From contig CAKUCE010000178.1 in NCBI GenBank assembly GCA_934643535.1, positions 1-6,334 of the forward strand: 6,334 nucleotides of DNA, in the 5' to 3' direction. Source of the DNA: an uncultured Clostridia bacterium. GTDB lineage: Bacteria > Bacillota > Clostridia > Christensenellales > Aristaeellaceae. Below the pieces are notes generated by a model. That model did not search any database, had not been told where the DNA came from, and saw only the letters and a program-made list of their open reading frames with translations. Position numbers and translations under genes: made by a program. Below, piece by piece: positions 1 through 6,325 of the stretch. The first letter of the stretch is position 1. Each line of letters starts with the position of its first letter.

Positions 1-1
1 C

Positions 2-1048
2 TATGGGCCCAGGCAGGTGGTAAAGGATTTCTCCCTGTCCGTCAACGACGGCGAGATCATGGGCATCATCGGCCCCAGCGGCTGTGGCAAAACGACGCTG
101 ATCCGCGCCCTGTGCGGCCTGATCAAGCCGGAGGAGGGCGATATTTATATCAACGACCAGTTGGTTTTCAGCGTGGAAAAGCGCGTGAACATTCCCCCGG
201 AGCGCCGCGGCATCGGCGTGGTGTTTCAGGATTACGCGGTGTGGCCCCATCTGTCCGTGTGGGACAATGTGTGCTACCCCATGAAAAAGCACAAGGTACC
301 CAAGGACGAAATTCCCAAGCGTGCCGCCTACGCGCTGGAGCAGGTGCGCATGACCGGCTATGAAAAGCACATGCCCGCCCAGCTGTCCGGCGGCCAGCAG
401 CAGCGCGTGGCAATCGCCCGTTCGCTGGTTTCCTCCGACGAGCTGATCGTGCTGGACGAGCCCATCACCAATCTGGACGCCAAGCTGCGCGAGGAAATGA
501 TTTTGGAAATTCAGATGATCCAGCAGCGCATCGGCACCACCATCATTTACATTACCCACGATCAGGAAGCCGCCCTGCAGCTGTGCGACCGGATCGCCGT
601 GATGCAGCCCGACGGGCAGATCTGCCAGATCGGCTCCGACGAGGAGATCATCCGCCAGCCTGCCAACCGGTTCGTATATTCCTTCATCGGCGTATCCAAC
701 TTCCTGCCCGTTGCGGAAAAGGAAGGCAAGGTATGTCTGGGGCTGGGGCAGGAGCCTGTGCTGTTCGACAGGCTGCCCGAGGGCTTTGCCGTCGGCAAAA
801 AGAATATGATGGGCGTGCGCCCCATGGACATTGTGTTTGACAACCGGAGCCCCGTGCGGGCGGAGATTCAGCGCGACACCTTCCTGGGCAACCAGTACGA
901 CTATCAGGTTTGTCTGGACGGACAGGAGCTGCGCGTGGAGCGCAACGCTCTGGACGTGCTGAGCGACCCGACCCATTACGCCGCAGGGCAGGAAGTGGGG
1001 CTGCGCTTTCTGAACGTAAAATTCTATGAGGAGGAGGCGCAAGCATGA
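2..1048 (+). CDS. ABC importer ATPase 1 (FbpC/PotA-like), 5' partial
   Basis: Cytoplasmic ATPase that would power import through the permease encoded next. The frame is open to the window edge and reads YGPRQVVKDFSLSV; the Tyr at 2-4 fits the aromatic A-loop residue of this family, so the real start lies roughly a dozen codons upstream and the GTG at 17 is internal. All nucleotide-binding motifs are intact: Walker A GPSGCGKTT (71-97), Q-loop VFQDYAVWPH, signature LSGGQQQR (383-406), Walker B LIVLDEP (442-462), D-loop TNLDAKL, and H-loop ITHDQ (551-565). The part after about 680 resembles the C-terminal TOBE-type regulatory domain of this subfamily. The stop overlaps the permease start (ATGA, 1045-1048), indicating translational coupling. 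Family membership is firm. The substrate (ferric iron, phosphonate, sugar phosphate, polyamine or other) cannot be read from the ATPase. Confidence 0.95.
   Translation, partial: YGPRQVVKDFSLSVNDGEIMGIIGPSGCGKTTLIRALCGLIKPEEGDIYINDQLVFSVEKRVNIPPERRGIGVVFQDYAVWPHLSVWDNVCYPMKKHKVPKDEIPKRAAYALEQVRMTGYEKHMPAQLSGGQQQRVAIARSLVSSDELIVLDEPITNLDAKLREEMILEIQMIQQRIGTTIIYITHDQEAALQLCDRIAVMQPDGQICQIGSDEEIIRQPANRFVYSFIGVSNFLPVAEKEGKVCLGLGQEPVLFDRLPEGFAVGKKNMMGVRPMDIVFDNRSPVRAEIQRDTFLGNQYDYQVCLDGQELRVERNALDVLSDPTHYAAGQEVGLRFLNVKFYEEEAQA
1029..1037 (+). promoter_or_regulatory. Ribosome binding site of the permease gene
   Basis: AGGAGGAGG lies inside the last codons of ATPase 1 and ends 7 bases before the ATG at 1045. 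This strong site selects 1045 over the in-frame Met codons at residues 12 and 15, and supports reinitiation at the ATGA overlap. Confidence 0.8.
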
Positions 1049-2766
1049 TCGGCAGCAAGTATCGCGCCAGCCGCGACATGGCCCGCATGGACGGCAAAAA
1101 GTTCAGTCTGGATAAAGTGCTGACCATTCTGTCCTTCGTGATCCTGATCGTTGTGGTGGTCATCCCCATGGTGATGATCGTGTACAACACCTTCTTCTTT
1201 GAGGGCAAGTTCGACACCAGTCTCTTTACCGAGATCATTCTGGATCCCGCCAACGTAACGGCGATGTGGAACACCATCAAAATCGCCCTGCTGGTGACCC
1301 TGTTCGGCACCGTCGTGGGTCTGTTCTTCGCGTGGCTTCTGGGCCGCAGCGATATTCCCCTAAAGGGCCTGATGCGTTCCATGTTCACCATTCCCTATAT
1401 GTTCCCGCCCTTCTTCGGGGCCATGGCGTGGGAGCTGCTGCTGTCCCCCCGCTCCGGCTACCTGAACAAGTGGCTGATGGCCACCTTCCATCTGGCCAAA
1501 GCGCCCTTTAATATCAATTCCATCGGCGGCATTATTTTTGTGGAATGTTCCTATTACTTCCCCTTCGTGTTCATGCAGGTGGTTTCCGCGCTGGAGCGCA
1601 TGGACCCCACGTTGGAGGAATCTGCCCGGATCGCAGGTGCGAAGCAGTGGTATGTCATCCGCCGCATCACCATGCCGCTGGTGCTGCCCGCCACCAGCGC
1701 GGGCGCGCTGCTGATCCTGACCAGCTCGCTGTCTCACTTCGGCGTGCCCTCCATTCTGGGCTTCAGCAAGAAGATCTACACCCTGCCCACCCGCATTTAC
1801 CAGCTCATTTCCCGTGCCAGCGGCTCGTTCCAGGGAATCCGCGAGGGCGCGGCCCTGTCCATCCTGCTGGTGATCGTGGTCATGCTGGCACTGTGGCTGC
1901 AGAAGGTCGTGCTGCGTTCGGGCAGCTATGACATCATCAAGGGCAAGAGCATGCGCCCCATGCTGATCAAGCTGCGCGGCGCGAAGATCCCTCTCTTGAT
2001 CGTTTCTCTGCTGTCCCTGTCCATTATCGTGCTGGTGCCGCTGGTGATGATCATTCTGGTGGGAATGCTGAAGGCTTACGGCCTGCCCCTTACCCTCGAA
2101 AACTTCACCTTCGACAACTACCTGAACCTGTTCAAGTCCAAGATGGTGCAGGATTCCGTGGTAAACTCCCTGACCCTGTCCGTCTCTGCCGGCGTAATCG
2201 CCATGTTCCTGGGCGTGATGATCGCCTACGTCATCCAGAAAATCAAGCCCAAGGGAAAAACGGCGCTGGAGATCATTTCCATCCTGCCGTACTCCATCCC
2301 AGGCATCGTGCTGGCTATCGGCGTGATCCTGTCCTGGAGCGGCGCGCTGGGCGTAAACCTGTACAACACCCTGTGGATCATTCTGGTGGCGTACATCGCC
2401 CGCTATCTGGCCTTCTCCATGAAGTCGGCTTCCGCGTCCCTGCAGCAGGTACACTATTCGCTGGAGGATGCGGCCCGCACCTGCGGCGCCACTCACTTCG
2501 AGTCCCTGACGGACGTTACCCTGCCGCTGATCCGTCCGGCCATGATCTCCGGCTTCTTCCTCATTTTCCTGCCCGCCATGCGCGAGCTGACCACCTCCGT
2601 GCTGCTGTACGGCCCCTATACCCGCACGCTGGGCGTGGCGATCTACTCCCTGCGCAGTGACGGCTACATTGTGGACGCCTCCGCTCTGGCCTCTCTGGCC
2701 ATCGTGCTGATCATTATCTGCAACGCGGTGGTCAACGCCATCGTCAAGGATAGGAAGAAGGTGTAA
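1045..2766 (+). CDS. Fused two-domain ABC permease (FbpB/AfuB-like)
   Basis: Inner-membrane channel of a binding-protein-dependent importer. The 573-residue protein joins two BPD_transp_1 permease domains, as in the FbpB/HitB ferric-type and related fused permeases (usually about 500-570 residues). Hydrophobic segments near residues 24-48, 75-99, 111-132, 155-182, 211-232 and 270-292 form the first half. Segments near 313-342, 374-398, 409-432, 438-457, 496-520 and 545-567 form the second, for about 12 helices. Each half has an EAA coupling loop for ATPase docking: EESARIAGA (191-199, Gly198) followed by ITMPLVLP, and EDAARTCGA (474-482, Gly481) followed by VTLPLIRP. The start is set by AGGAGG 7 bases upstream and overlaps the ATPase 1 stop; the second ATPase begins 3 bases after this stop. 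Databases would probably call it an iron ABC permease, but AfuB-type homologues carry other anions, so the substrate is open. Confidence 0.95.
   Translation: MIGSKYRASRDMARMDGKKFSLDKVLTILSFVILIVVVVIPMVMIVYNTFFFEGKFDTSLFTEIILDPANVTAMWNTIKIALLVTLFGTVVGLFFAWLLGRSDIPLKGLMRSMFTIPYMFPPFFGAMAWELLLSPRSGYLNKWLMATFHLAKAPFNINSIGGIIFVECSYYFPFVFMQVVSALERMDPTLEESARIAGAKQWYVIRRITMPLVLPATSAGALLILTSSLSHFGVPSILGFSKKIYTLPTRIYQLISRASGSFQGIREGAALSILLVIVVMLALWLQKVVLRSGSYDIIKGKSMRPMLIKLRGAKIPLLIVSLLSLSIIVLVPLVMIILVGMLKAYGLPLTLENFTFDNYLNLFKSKMVQDSVVNSLTLSVSAGVIAMFLGVMIAYVIQKIKPKGKTALEIISILPYSIPGIVLAIGVILSWSGALGVNLYNTLWIILVAYIARYLAFSMKSASASLQQVHYSLEDAARTCGATHFESLTDVTLPLIRPAMISGFFLIFLPAMRELTTSVLLYGPYTRTLGVAIYSLRSDGYIVDASALASLAIVLIIICNAVVNAIVKDRKKV
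2752..2761 (+). promoter_or_regulatory. Ribosome binding site of ATPase 2
   Basis: The purine run AGGAAGAAGG sits in the final codons of the permease gene and ends 8 bases before the ATG at 2770. With only 3 bases between stop and start, ATPase 2 has no room for its own promoter in the gap and is probably translated from the same mRNA. Confidence 0.6.
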
Positions 2767-2769
2767 CAG

Positions 2770-3873
2770 ATGGATCAGATCGTACTTTCCCACGTTACCA
2801 AAACCTTTACCACCAAAACGCTGGGCACCGTGACCGCCGTGAACGACTTCAACCTGACCATCAAAGAGGGCGAATGCTTCTCTTTCCTTGGCCCCAGCGG
2901 CTGCGGCAAAACCACCACCCTGCGCATGATCGCCGGGTTTGAGGATCTGAGTCAGGGCGAAATCCACCTGTGCGGCAAGCCGGTGAGCATCAAGAGCAAA
3001 AATCTCTACGTGCCCCCGGAGGATCGCGGGCTGGGTATGGTGTTTCAGTCCTTCGCTGTGTGGCCTCACATGAACATTTTTGAAAACGTGGCCTTCCCCC
3101 TCCGGGTGCGCAAGGTGCCCAAGGCGGAAATGGTGGAGCGCGTCCAAATGGCCCTGAAGCACACCAGTCTGGACGGCATGGAAAAGGTCTATCCGGGCAA
3201 TCTGTCCGGCGGCCAGCAGCAGCGCATCGCTCTGGCCCGCGCCATCGTGACCAACCCCAAGGTAATGCTGCTGGACGAACCTCTGAGCAACCTGGACCCC
3301 AAGCTGCGTGAAACCATGCGCTTTGAGATCAAGGAACTGCAGAAGAAGTTCAACTTCACCATCATCTTCGTTACCCACGACCAGTCCGAAGCCATGGCGC
3401 TGTCCGACCGGATGATGGTCATGGACATGGGCAACATCGTGCAGATCGGCACGCCTACCGAGCTGTACAACCGGCCCGTGAACCGCTTCGTTCATAAGTT
3501 TTTGGGCCAGTCCACCTTTACCGACGTAATCCTGCAGGACGGCAAGGCCTACGCCAAGGGCGATATGGAGCAGCCTCTGCCCGTTTCCCTTCCGGAAAGC
3601 GGCGAGCGGGAAATGGTCATGGCCACCCGCCCCAACCAGATCGACATGAACCGCACCGAGGGCTACAAAACCAAGGTGGAAAAGCGCATTTTCCTGACCA
3701 ACTACACCGAGTATCTGGTGCGCGTAGGCGACCAGCTGCTGCAGGTGCAGACCCCTCACCGCAATGCCTTTGCTCAGGGAGAAACCTGTTACCTCAAGTT
3801 CCCGGGCATCATGTGGTACGGCAAGGAAGACGAAGCCGCCGAGGCGGAGCGCAACCGCCGCCAGCTGGTGTAA
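2770..3873 (+). CDS. ABC importer ATPase 2 (FbpC/PotA-like)
   Basis: Complete 367-residue ATPase of the importer. Motifs in order are: an aromatic at Phe13 in the A-loop region, Walker A GPSGCGKTT (41-49), Q-loop VFQ (91-93) in a VFQSFAVWPH context, signature LSGGQQQR (145-152), Walker B VMLLDEP (165-171), D-loop SNLDPKL with Asp176, and H-loop VTHDQ (201-205, His203). Residues from about 240 to 355 resemble the TOBE-type domain of this subfamily. All catalytic residues are present, so it is not a degenerate partner. It resembles ATPase 1 through the shared AVWPH and LSGGQQQR blocks but is clearly diverged, so it is a paralogue rather than a recent copy. It is the last gene of the operon. Together with ATPase 1 it may form a heterodimer on the fused permease, or the two may be alternatives; the sequence does not settle this. 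Confidence 0.96.
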   Translation: MDQIVLSHVTKTFTTKTLGTVTAVNDFNLTIKEGECFSFLGPSGCGKTTTLRMIAGFEDLSQGEIHLCGKPVSIKSKNLYVPPEDRGLGMVFQSFAVWPHMNIFENVAFPLRVRKVPKAEMVERVQMALKHTSLDGMEKVYPGNLSGGQQQRIALARAIVTNPKVMLLDEPLSNLDPKLRETMRFEIKELQKKFNFTIIFVTHDQSEAMALSDRMMVMDMGNIVQIGTPTELYNRPVNRFVHKFLGQSTFTDVILQDGKAYAKGDMEQPLPVSLPESGEREMVMATRPNQIDMNRTEGYKTKVEKRIFLTNYTEYLVRVGDQLLQVQTPHRNAFAQGETCYLKFPGIMWYGKEDEAAEAERNRRQLV

Positions 3874-3899
3874 TTTCTTTCGGTCGCTTCCCCGGTTCC

Positions 3900-3931
3900 A
3901 AAAATCCCCAATGCTTGCTGCATTGGGGATT
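3900..3931. terminator. 12-bp hairpin after the operon; direction unclear
   Basis: The arms AATCCCCAATGC (3903-3914) and GCATTGGGGATT (3920-3931) pair perfectly around a 5-base loop, 29 bases after the stop of ATPase 2. That position fits the end of the + operon, but on the + strand the hairpin is followed by CATACTGC, not a U-tract. On the - strand it is followed by TTTTT (complement of A3900-A3904, partly within the stem), so as a classical intrinsic terminator it faces the regulator's direction. It may instead be a 3'-end stabilising hairpin. Confidence 0.4.
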
Positions 3932-3937
3932 CATACT

Positions 3938-3983
3938 GCTGAAAAACGCGATGTTAACGAGAGAAGAGAAGGCGTTTTTCAGC
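3938..3983. repeat. Perfect 12-bp inverted repeat with 22-base spacer
   Basis: GCTGAAAAACGC (3938-3949) and GCGTTTTTCAGC (3972-3983) are exact reverse complements. The 22-base spacer is purine-rich on the + strand and contains GTTAAC. A perfect 12-bp match at this spacing is unlikely by chance. No U-tract follows on either strand, so it is not an ordinary terminator. It could be an RNA hairpin with an exposed purine loop, or a protein-binding site. No known family recognised. Confidence 0.6.
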
Positions 3984-4077
3984 TTGATTCCTCAGCATTT
4001 TCCTCTTTCCTTTGTGTTTTCTGGCTTTCTGTTGCTTATCTATTTCACATTCGCCTGTTTTTTCTTGCTGTTTGGGT

Positions 4078-4110
4078 AAAAATTGCCCGTTGACGGACTT
4101 GGTCAACGGG
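4078..4110 (-). terminator. Intrinsic terminator of the AraC-type regulator gene
   Basis: On the - strand a 9-bp stem CCCGTTGAC/GTCAACGGG (4110-4102 with 4094-4086) closes a 7-base loop and is followed by CAATTTTT (4085-4078). It begins 91 bases after the regulator's stop. The T-tract is offset by three bases from the stem, so efficiency may be moderate. Confidence 0.6.
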
Positions 4111-4113
4111 ATG

Positions 4114-4137
4114 AGGCTGCGGGATGCAGCCTTTTTT
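4114..4137 (+). terminator. Intrinsic terminator of the ABC operon
   Basis: The stem AGGCTGC (4114-4120) pairs with GCAGCCT (4126-4132) around the loop GGGAT, with a run of six T at 4132-4137. This is a textbook Rho-independent terminator in + orientation. It lies about 240 bases after the operon's last stop codon, so it ends either the operon's long 3' UTR or a separate small transcript from the spacer. Confidence 0.85.
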
Positions 4138-4201
4138 CGTATGCAATACGCTTTCTGAATGGCTCGTTTTTTCAAAAATGTTCTTCTGTTATTGTGTTTT
4201 T

Positions 4202-6325
4202 TCAGTCTTCCTGCCGGCGGGCCTCTGCCGGGGTAACGCCGAAATATTTTTTGAATTTCTTTGTGCTGTTGCTGCGGTCAATATACCCTACCTGCCGGAA
4301 GATCTCCGCAATGGGCATTTCCGTGGTCGTAATCAACTGCCATGCCTTTTCCATGCGAATCTGCGTAATGCAATCCATGTACCGCATCCCGGTCCGCGCC
4401 CGGAACAGACGGCTCATATGCTCGCGGGAAACACCGAAATGCGCCGCCATCTCATCCAGAGAAAGATCCTCGCGCTGATAGTTTTCCTCCAGGAAACGCA
4501 GCATCTCCTCCCGGTCGCCTTCCGATGCGTTTTGAGTGCAATATCGTTCCGTCAGCTGTAAAAGCGCCGCATGGAATTTTTCCTGATTTGCCGTGTCAAT
4601 TTCTTCTAACGACTGTAAAAGCTCTGAATCTGATGGATTTTCCGACTGGCTCAAGGCGCGAAGGAGCGGCTGCATGGCGCAGCAGCGAAGATACTGCCGT
4701 GTCTCCGAAGAGGGGGCTTCTTCCGTCTGCCGCAGCATTTTTTCCAGAATGCGGCCAGCCCGCTGCGCGTTGAACTCCGCCAGCGCTTCCGACAAAGCGT
4801 TCAGTTCCCGGGAGGACAGCGTATGGGCCTGCAGTGCCGTGGAGGCGTCTGCAAAAACGAACGTTTCGGATGATTTTTCCTTTTGCAGCTTTCCCATTTC
4901 CTGCAATGTATGCAAATAGGCAAAGTCAATGGTATTCCAATTTCGAGTGGGAACGCTCAACACCATTTTAACCTTCTCCGCGCCCGCTGCCTTCAGCGTC
5001 TGAAAAAGTTTTTCCGCTTTAGCCCGGCGCAGCTGTCTGGAGTCATCCTGATTCGGGAGCTCATCCAGATAAACCCAAACCAATCCATCCTCCGTCTGGC
5101 TCGCACAGCATAAATAATCTTCCAGGAAACCAGAAGGATCGAACTGCTCCGCCCATACGGCCGTAACAAATACATAGTCTTCCGCCAATTCGATCCCGCA
5201 CTGCCGCAGCAGCGGCTCGTATTCCTCCTGTCCTTTTAGCAGGCCGTGAAAAAGCATCTGAGCCGTCTGATTCCGCAGCAGCGTCCGAAAGTTGCTCAGG
5301 GTGGAAATATTCTCATTCATGGTTTGCTGAATCAGCGCGTGGATATTGCTGAATTCCCCCATATGCGGGGCCGGAGCTTTCTGACCGCGCACGGCGTTTT
5401 CCAGATTTTTCAGCTGAATCATGCGCCGGTTGGTCAATACGCCGCAGAGCAGGCCGGACAGCAGCATGCCAATAGCCAACAGAAGGTAATTCAGATATTG
5501 AACGCGGCTCACGTTCGCATACAGCTGGTGCTCGTTCACCCACAGTTCCACCTTCGCTCCCATCTGTTCCGTTTGCCCGGCGGCCGCAATCCAGCCGCCG
5601 GAAGCGATACTGTCGCCAAAGGTTTCCTCTGTTACAGGGCGAAGCGTTCCATTGACAGAGCCAAAGTGTACCTGAGTTTCATCCAAAAAAGTGAGACGCA
5701 GAAGCAGCGCTTTGCTGTTGCCCGCCAATCCCTGTAAAAAGGCGGCAAAGGCGTTGAAATCAATCAGATAATTCACGGTGATCTGGCTGTTCTGTCCAAA
5801 CGGATGAATGGGAAAATGCAAAAGCATAAAACCGTTGTTCGCGCTCTTTTTCAGCAGCGTCACAACGGAAGTCTCCGTTTTCAAAAGTTCGTCCGCCCGA
5901 TCGCCGGTTTCCCGGGGCAATTTCAAATCCGCATTCAGATAAACCTTGGCACGGGCCATACCGCTGCTGCCATAAACATGAGCGTCGTCATAATACAGCA
6001 AAAGATCACTGATGGTTTGATCAAAGGCATAGACCGTTTCCAGAATCCGAATTCCCCGATGAGCGCTGATGGCGTTGGAAAGCATCGCGGAGGGAGCTAG
6101 TTCCGGGACGCTGGAAAGATAAACGCTGTTTTCCCGATACTGCCGGTAGCAGTCGTCCAGTCCCGCAGAAATACGACTGACCTGCATTTCCAGCTGAGCT
6201 TCATCGTTTTTCCGCAGCTGCTCCATTGAAAGGGTAGAAAGCAGGATGCTCAGGGTCAGAAACGGCAGCGCAATGCAAAGATAAGTCGCGAAAAAGCGAC
6301 GTCCGATCTTTTTTCCGTTTCCCAC
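4202..6325 (-). CDS. Transmembrane AraC-family regulator with extracytoplasmic sensor
   Basis: One-component regulator that probably senses a signal outside the membrane and binds DNA inside. A basic N-terminus (KKIGRR) precedes TM1 (about 12-32). Residues about 34-276 form an extracytoplasmic region of Cache-like size, though I see no diagnostic motif. TM2 is about 277-297, and 300-603 is a cytoplasmic linker without an obvious HAMP domain. The AraC/XylS double HTH spans 604-707: HTH1 LSLDEMAAHFGVSREHMSRL (621-640) is canonical, and HTH2 (671-703) ends KKFKKYFGVTPAEAR. The layout matches the 700-780-residue membrane AraC proteins of Firmicutes (YtdP-like; HTH as in YesN). Start is uncertain: GTG at 6325 gives 707 residues, but the frame stays open to the window edge and the 9 visible upstream bases show no ribosome site. 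HTH2 has unusual core residues (Phe676, Ser687). It converges on the importer operon, its most likely target, though the operator would lie outside the window. Confidence 0.92.
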   Translation of the reverse strand: MGNGKKIGRRFFATYLCIALPFLTLSILLSTLSMEQLRKNDEAQLEMQVSRISAGLDDCYRQYRENSVYLSSVPELAPSAMLSNAISAHRGIRILETVYAFDQTISDLLLYYDDAHVYGSSGMARAKVYLNADLKLPRETGDRADELLKTETSVVTLLKKSANNGFMLLHFPIHPFGQNSQITVNYLIDFNAFAAFLQGLAGNSKALLLRLTFLDETQVHFGSVNGTLRPVTEETFGDSIASGGWIAAAGQTEQMGAKVELWVNEHQLYANVSRVQYLNYLLLAIGMLLSGLLCGVLTNRRMIQLKNLENAVRGQKAPAPHMGEFSNIHALIQQTMNENISTLSNFRTLLRNQTAQMLFHGLLKGQEEYEPLLRQCGIELAEDYVFVTAVWAEQFDPSGFLEDYLCCASQTEDGLVWVYLDELPNQDDSRQLRRAKAEKLFQTLKAAGAEKVKMVLSVPTRNWNTIDFAYLHTLQEMGKLQKEKSSETFVFADASTALQAHTLSSRELNALSEALAEFNAQRAGRILEKMLRQTEEAPSSETRQYLRCCAMQPLLRALSQSENPSDSELLQSLEEIDTANQEKFHAALLQLTERYCTQNASEGDREEMLRFLEENYQREDLSLDEMAAHFGVSREHMSRLFRARTGMRYMDCITQIRMEKAWQLITTTEMPIAEIFRQVGYIDRSNSTKKFKKYFGVTPAEARRQED

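Larger units (their letters stand above)
3874..4201. other. Convergent intergenic region, AT-rich, four stem-loops
   Basis: 328 bases between two genes that end toward each other. It contains, left to right: a 12-bp hairpin (3903-3931), a 12-bp inverted repeat with a 22-base spacer (3938-3983), a pyrimidine-rich tract on the + strand (about 3983-4077), a hairpin with a U-tract on the - strand (4078-4110), and a hairpin with a U-tract on the + strand (4114-4137). After that, 4138-4201 is plain AT-rich sequence with only a 5-bp mini-palindrome. I see no convincing gene, tRNA or promoter. If the 4114-4137 terminator is the first working one, the operon mRNA has a 3' UTR of about 260 bases. Confidence 0.7.

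Noticed and set aside
17..19. GTG as the start of ATPase 1
   Set aside because: The frame continues upstream to the window edge and already contains the family's YG A-loop region, and there is no ribosome site before 17.
684..1391. 235-codon - strand open frame across the ATPase 1/permease junction
   Set aside because: Antisense to two real genes, no recognisable motif, Arg/Pro/Ser-rich product.
1360..3759. 799-codon open frame on the - strand opposite the permease and ATPase 2
   Set aside because: It lies wholly antisense to two clear ABC genes, and its product is biased to His, Gly, Gln and Asp with no domain. It is a typical reverse-frame artefact of GC-rich coding DNA.
3764..4093. Overlapping + strand open frames of 109 and 88 codons (the latter starting at 3813) running from ATPase 2 into the spacer
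   Set aside because: Their first halves are out-of-frame readings of ATPase 2 and their second halves are translated pyrimidine-rich spacer. No ribosome site.
4138..4150. Small palindrome CGTATGCAATACG after the + terminator
   Set aside because: A 5-bp stem with a 3-base loop is too short to support a function and is expected by chance.
3954..4175. 73-codon - strand open frame in the spacer, rich in Lys and Arg
   Set aside because: It starts with TTG without a good ribosome site and runs through both terminator hairpins and one arm of the inverted repeat. The basic composition follows from the purine-rich strand.
4083..4561. + strand open frames of 131 and 145 codons opposite the regulator's HTH
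   Set aside because: They overlap the terminators and are antisense to the conserved AraC domain. No motif.
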